NCBI GenBank assembly: GCA_016932965.1
Contig: JAFGBW010000084.1
Span: forward strand, 1-15,625
Source: Candidatus Auribacterota bacterium
GTDB taxonomy: Bacteria; Auribacterota; JAFGBW01
Direction of reading: 5' to 3'
Length of the DNA: 15,625 bases
The position numbers and the translations under genes were made by a program. Shown here piece by piece: positions 12,708-15,625 of this stretch. Below the pieces are notes generated by a model. The model had not been told where the DNA came from. It worked only from the letters and a program-made list of their open reading frames with translations, and made no database searches. Position 1 is the first letter of the stretch. Each line of letters opens with the position of its first letter.

Positions 12708-13826
12708 TCAATTTACAATCTTTATTTTAGTATGAACCGGTACGATTGTAAACAATTCTTCTACGTCAGAATTTAACAACCGTATACATCCTGCTGAACT
12801 CTGTTTCCCAATGGAATCATCTTCCCATGTGCCATGAATCCCGTAACCAGGGTAATTGATGGACATCCAACGGGTTCCCAGAACATTCTCTTTTGAGCCA
12901 AATGGAATAGGGGAACTATCGGGTCTGTACCAGGTTGGATTGATCTGCTTTTCCGTGATTTCAAACTCTCCGATAGGTGTGACGTTATCCTTGCCCGTTC
13001 CAACCAGGTATTCCTTGAAAAACTCCTCATTTTCCAAAAGGGTCAGCGTATTTTTACTTTTACTGATCATGATAGAAAAAATGGACGTGATCACTTTTAA
13101 ATGATTGTTCGGCCGCAATACATCCGTTTTCAGATTATTCGTCATACGAAGGAAGTCGACTGTGGTATTATATTTAGCAGCAATCGTAGCCAAGGAATCA
13201 CCCGGGCAGACAATATAATCGATGCTGTTGGAAGTAATCTGCCTTGAAAAAATCCTGGCCAGATTGACTTCACCCAGCTTCTTCTTTATGGTCTCAACCA
13301 GTTCTGGACCGGTCTCAGCCTTTAATAAAGTCATCAATACAGCTCTGGCTTTTTCAATCTGGTGCTGCTGATAATAGAGTTCAGAAAGCTTGATCTGGGA
13401 AACGTGAAACAGATCGTTCGCCGGATTCGTTAATTCGGGAGATTCAAGATAGCTGAAAGCCTGGGTAAAATCGCCTTTTTCTGCAAAATACACTCCCAGA
13501 TAATAACAAGCATACAAACGATGCATTGTCTGAATCGAGGAAGTATAAAGAACATTCCAGAACGCCCGGGCCTCTTCCATGTTATTTTTTTGCTGAAGAG
13601 CCAATGCCTTATAAAAACAGCGTTGAAAATATTTTTCAGAGACCCGCGATTTTGAAGGAGTCAGATCCTCATACAACTGCAATAAAAAATCATAGTTTTT
13701 ATCGTTCAGCGCCTGCAGGACCTTTTTTCTTTCTTCAACAGACTGATATTGCAAATATCCCCAGATGACGATCCCGATAAGAACCGTTCCGAAAAGGATC
13801 AGCATGAACGTTCTAAAAGCTTTCAT
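12708..13826 (-). CDS. L,D-transpeptidase (YkuD) with TPR-like region and LysM domain
   Basis: The 372-residue envelope protein has an N-terminal membrane anchor (about 8-24), TPR-like helices (about 60-190), a LysM peptidoglycan-binding domain (203-245, DYIVCPGDSLATIAAKYN), and a C-terminal YkuD catalytic domain. The catalytic Cys is C347 and the motif His is H331 (GIHGTW). YkuD enzymes form 3-3 cross-links between peptidoglycan stems or attach proteins to them. The usual SHGC motif reads SAGC here (A345), so the His two residues before the Cys is missing while Cys, Gly and the following Ile-Arg remain. The segment PIGEFEITEKQINPTWYRPD is typical of the LysM-containing group. The ATG at 13826 overlaps the psd stop as ATGA, so the two genes are translationally coupled. 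Confidence 0.93.
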   Translation of the reverse strand: MKAFRTFMLILFGTVLIGIVIWGYLQYQSVEERKKVLQALNDKNYDFLLQLYEDLTPSKSRVSEKYFQRCFYKALALQQKNNMEEARAFWNVLYTSSIQTMHRLYACYYLGVYFAEKGDFTQAFSYLESPELTNPANDLFHVSQIKLSELYYQQHQIEKARAVLMTLLKAETGPELVETIKKKLGEVNLARIFSRQITSNSIDYIVCPGDSLATIAAKYNTTVDFLRMTNNLKTDVLRPNNHLKVITSIFSIMISKSKNTLTLLENEEFFKEYLVGTGKDNVTPIGEFEITEKQINPTWYRPDSSPIPFGSKENVLGTRWMSINYPGYGIHGTWEDDSIGKQSSAGCIRLLNSDVEELFTIVPVHTKIKIVN

Positions 13827-14470
13827 GATACTTTATTATTCTCATTGCCGGGGTGTTTTGCCAGTATCGTTTTGCCGCCCTGAACCCGTTGACCGGTTTT
13901 AACAAGCAGTTCATAACCGGATGGAATCTCTACTTCCACACGAGAACCGAAGTGGATCAGGCCATAATAATCACCGGCATGAACCTTATCCCCAATCTGT
14001 GCCCAGCATGAGATTCTTCTCGCAATCAACCCTGCTATCTGCCGGATTTCTACCGTATCATCCCGATTGATCTTCATGGCGAGGCTGTTTTGCTCATTAT
14101 GAATGGAAGAATCCGGCTTGATGGCATTGATAAACCGGCCCTTCTTATACCGGATATCCTGAACGGTTCCATGATGCGGGATACACTGCATATGGACATC
14201 AAAAACACTTAAAAATATGCTGATGGTTTTATAGGGCTTGCCCTGCTTCTGGATATCCTCGATGGAAGTGATCTTCCCCCATGCAGGAGAGACCAATTCC
14301 CCGTCCCTCACCTGAATGGAAATAACAGGTTTTCTAAAAAAGAAGGCCATATAAATGGCAAGAAAAAATAAAAATCCTGCACCAGTTCGGCTGAACGGCA
14401 TTGCCAGAAAACCGGAAAAAATAAAAAGAATAATATAAGGATAACCCTGTTTGGCTATGGTATATTTCAT
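13823..14470 (-). CDS. psd: Phosphatidylserine decarboxylase, short form
   Basis: Psd decarboxylates phosphatidylserine to phosphatidylethanolamine and makes its pyruvoyl cofactor by self-cleavage at a Gly-Ser bond. This is the short form (215 residues): two hydrophobic segments near the N-terminus (about 10-23 and 31-45), the DVH motif with H93, and the processing site HFGSRVEV with cleavage expected between G175 and S176. The N-terminus MKYTIAKQGYPYII fits the short family. The motif that normally reads SPADGK is SPAWGK (61-66), so the Asp of the autoprocessing Asp-His-Ser triad is Trp64. The neighbouring APxxG is IPHHG. Activity is therefore uncertain. The ATG at 14470 has no ribosome site and may be leaderless. 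It is coupled to ldt. Confidence 0.9.
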   Translation of the reverse strand: MKYTIAKQGYPYIILFIFSGFLAMPFSRTGAGFLFFLAIYMAFFFRKPVISIQVRDGELVSPAWGKITSIEDIQKQGKPYKTISIFLSVFDVHMQCIPHHGTVQDIRYKKGRFINAIKPDSSIHNEQNSLAMKINRDDTVEIRQIAGLIARRISCWAQIGDKVHAGDYYGLIHFGSRVEVEIPSGYELLVKTGQRVQGGKTILAKHPGNENNKVS

Positions 14471-14476
14471 GAATCG

Positions 14477-14504
14477 ACTATACTACATCCTGTTGATAAA
14501 TCAA
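14477..14504 (-). promoter_or_regulatory. psd promoter, probably giving a leaderless mRNA
   Basis: On the minus strand TTGATT (14504-14499) and TATAGT (14482-14477) are 16 bp apart. Initiation about 7 nt past the -10 falls on or next to the A of the ATG at 14470. That would explain why no Shine-Dalgarno sequence is seen. Confidence 0.45.
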
Positions 14505-14506
14505 CA
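14491..14506. promoter_or_regulatory. Perfect palindrome in the psd divergent region
   Basis: TGTTGAT-AA-ATCAACA has 7-bp arms around two bases. It covers the psd -35 box and ends 2 bases before the AAAGGA ribosome site of the plus-strand gene at 14521. The half-site TTGAT resembles FNR/CRP-type halves, but the 2-bp gap is too short for them. Confidence 0.45.
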
Positions 14507-14520
14507 AGAAAGGATTTCTC

Positions 14521-15069
14521 ATGCCTGAACTCAGATTAAAACCGGTCATGATCACCTCTTCCATCCTTGATCGACTAGAGAAAAAAAAATTGATCCGCAC
14601 CTTCAAACCCACTTCCCGTGTCCTTCAACCCACAACAACAACCGGAATCGTCGACCTCATTTATTCCTCTGATCCACGGTACGGTTCCCATAAACTCATC
14701 TGTATTGGAAAAAACGCGACCCGAATTTCTTTGACAACCCACCCGGACAACGAGGAATTCCTTATCCTCAACCAAAGCCAGCATAAATTCCGGCCGCTCT
14801 TTCTGATCATCGGATTGAATACCAAAAAGGAACTGGAACAAAAAGCCAAAAGAGGAAAACTATCATCCAGAGATTTCATGGCTCTGAAGTTAAAATATAA
14901 TGATTATAAAACCAGTCTGTTTGTGATGCTCAAAGGCACAGTTCATTGTGAAGTCACCGTTCCAGGAAAACAGAAACATCCTGTTTTTTTTGTCACCGAG
15001 CCAGCAAATCTAAACGCAACAAAATTAAATCTGGAACCCTATCAGCTGATTTTATCGCACCGTCCCTGA
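14521..15069 (+). CDS. Conserved-looking protein of unknown function, possibly cupin-like
   Basis: The 182-residue soluble protein has no signal peptide or membrane segment. The start has AAAGGA 6 nt upstream. The sequence alternates beta strands and turns (LICIGKNATRISLTTHPDNEEFLIL; LFVMLKGTVHCEVTVPG; PVFFVTEPANLN), as in a small beta-barrel. H74, E78 and E79, together with H142 and E144, are placed as cupin metal ligands might be, but this is inference from spacing only. A helical stretch at 101-128 interrupts the two halves. I do not recognise the family. It is divergent from psd with a 50-bp shared control region, so the two may be co-regulated. Confidence 0.8.
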   Translation: MPELRLKPVMITSSILDRLEKKKLIRTFKPTSRVLQPTTTTGIVDLIYSSDPRYGSHKLICIGKNATRISLTTHPDNEEFLILNQSQHKFRPLFLIIGLNTKKELEQKAKRGKLSSRDFMALKLKYNDYKTSLFVMLKGTVHCEVTVPGKQKHPVFFVTEPANLNATKLNLEPYQLILSHRP

Positions 15070-15386
15070 ATCCCTGGATGAAATGAATACTAAGGATCAT
15101 GATCCTTTCATGCTCAAAAAAACCGAATAGCCAGAACTCCGCCATTAGTTAAAAGTATCATCTTTCCTCATCCTCAAAATAACATTGAAGCAATCAGCAC
15201 AGACTAGATTCTAAAACAATTTTATCATGCAAAATAAGATAAACTAATAATAAAAAACGATATCTGAAATAATTTATTTTATTTTCATCACTAAAATGGT
15301 TACAAATTCATTTCCACTTATTTAAAACCAACCAAAAAAACTTAATTCACTATTAATTATTTTTATATCAAGAAAAGGAGTGCGTT
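15070..15386. other. AT-rich intergenic leader before carB
   Basis: This 317-bp stretch has no credible reading frame. It holds a palindrome near its start (listed separately), then becomes strongly AT-rich towards carB, with many A and T tracts (about 15220-15370) that could serve as UP-element-like DNA. No convincing -35/-10 pair and no recognisable riboswitch were found. There is no carA immediately upstream. Confidence 0.6.
15092..15107. terminator. 16-bp palindrome, weak terminator candidate
   Basis: AAGGATCATGATCCTT is a perfect palindrome 23 nt past the stop of the unknown gene at 15069, and the flanks ATGA and TCAT can extend the stem past a bulge. There is no T-run after it on the plus strand, so its role as a terminator is doubtful. 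Confidence 0.3.
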
Positions 15387-15625
15387 GTGCCTAAAAAAGA
15401 GGATATCCATAGTGTGTTGATCATCGGTTCTGGACCCATAATCATTGGTCAGGCATGTGAATTCGATTATTCAGGCACACAAGCCTGCAAAGCCTTGAAA
15501 ACAATGGGTTATAAAATCATTCTTGTGAATTCCAATCCCGCGACAATCATGACAGATCCCGGAATGGCTGATGTGACTTATATAGAACCGTTGAATGCCA
15601 AAACCATTGAAAAAATCATTGAAAA
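15387..15625 (+). CDS. carB: Carbamoyl-phosphate synthase large subunit, N-terminal fragment
   Basis: CarB makes carbamoyl phosphate from bicarbonate, ATP and ammonia delivered by the small subunit CarA, feeding arginine and pyrimidine synthesis. The 79 complete codons visible begin (V)[20 protein letters not shown] and include [18 protein letters not shown] and [11 protein letters not shown], which are hallmark segments of the first ATP-grasp half of CarB. The gene runs past the right edge. The start is GTG at 15387 with AAAAGGAG (15373-15380) 6 nt upstream; no in-frame ATG fits better. The gene is not preceded by carA in this window. Confidence 0.96.
   Translation, partial: MPKKEDIHSVLIIGSGPIIIGQACEFDYSGTQACKALKTMGYKIILVNSNPATIMTDPGMADVTYIEPLNAKTIEKIIE

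Noticed and set aside
14491-14506. FNR/CRP-type site
   Set aside because: The TTGAT/ATCAA halves are two bases apart instead of four, so the helical spacing does not fit.
1-15625. CRISPR array, tRNA, rRNA, integrase or prophage genes
   Set aside because: No regularly spaced repeats, cloverleaf segments, rRNA motifs or phage proteins were found on either strand.

Overview
The window comes from a Gram-negative-type bacterium with an AT-leaning genome (roughly 40% GC by eye). It encodes an MreB-driven cell wall system, a LysM L,D-transpeptidase, phosphatidylserine decarboxylase, exported thiol-redox proteins and an inner-membrane chemoreceptor. Coding density is high and neighbouring genes are often coupled by 1- or 4-nt overlaps. 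I see no phage, integrase, CRISPR, tRNA or rRNA. I cannot assign a phylum. The divergence of several proteins and the mix of LysM/TPR L,D-transpeptidase with short Psd suggest an under-sampled lineage, but that is an impression only.

Layout. (1) 1-176, minus: the first 58 codons of a PseG/SpsG-like sugar-nucleotide protein. (2) 177-482: non-coding, with a cluster of small hairpins resembling a REP or IS200-type end. (3) 3785-483, minus: a tightly coupled four-gene unit of a signal-peptide/membrane-anchored protein, an ABC ATPase, an ABC-2-type permease and a TPR-like membrane-anchored protein. (4) 4991-3948, minus: mreB from a GTG start with a recognisable sigma-70-type promoter. (5) Divergent from mreB, plus: a large HAMP-less chemoreceptor followed by rlmN. 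(6) 10323-8614, minus: dsbD, divergent from an exported zinc-ribbon/thioredoxin protein (10418-11029, plus). (7) 14470-11072, minus: psd, ldt, a possible 29-residue ORF, accA and an ArgA-like GNAT. (8) 14521-15069, plus: a conserved-looking unknown protein, divergent from psd. (9) After a 317-bp AT-rich gap, the start of carB, which runs off the right edge.

Many genes serve the envelope: mreB and ldt act on the wall, psd and accA on membrane lipid, and dsbD with the zinc-ribbon thioredoxin on periplasmic thiol chemistry. rlmN, carB and the GNAT are housekeeping (rRNA/tRNA methylation, carbamoyl phosphate, probably N-acetylglutamate).

Most worth a second look: the short Psd carries Trp where the autoprocessing Asp of the usual SPADGK motif belongs; the PseG-like protein has Asn at the catalytic His17 position; an exported protein starts its mature form with a four-Cys zinc ribbon joined to thioredoxin, beside dsbD; the four-gene ABC unit has two unfamiliar accessory proteins; perfect 7+2+7 palindromes sit in two divergent promoter regions; and the hexamer TGATCA is strongly over-represented.
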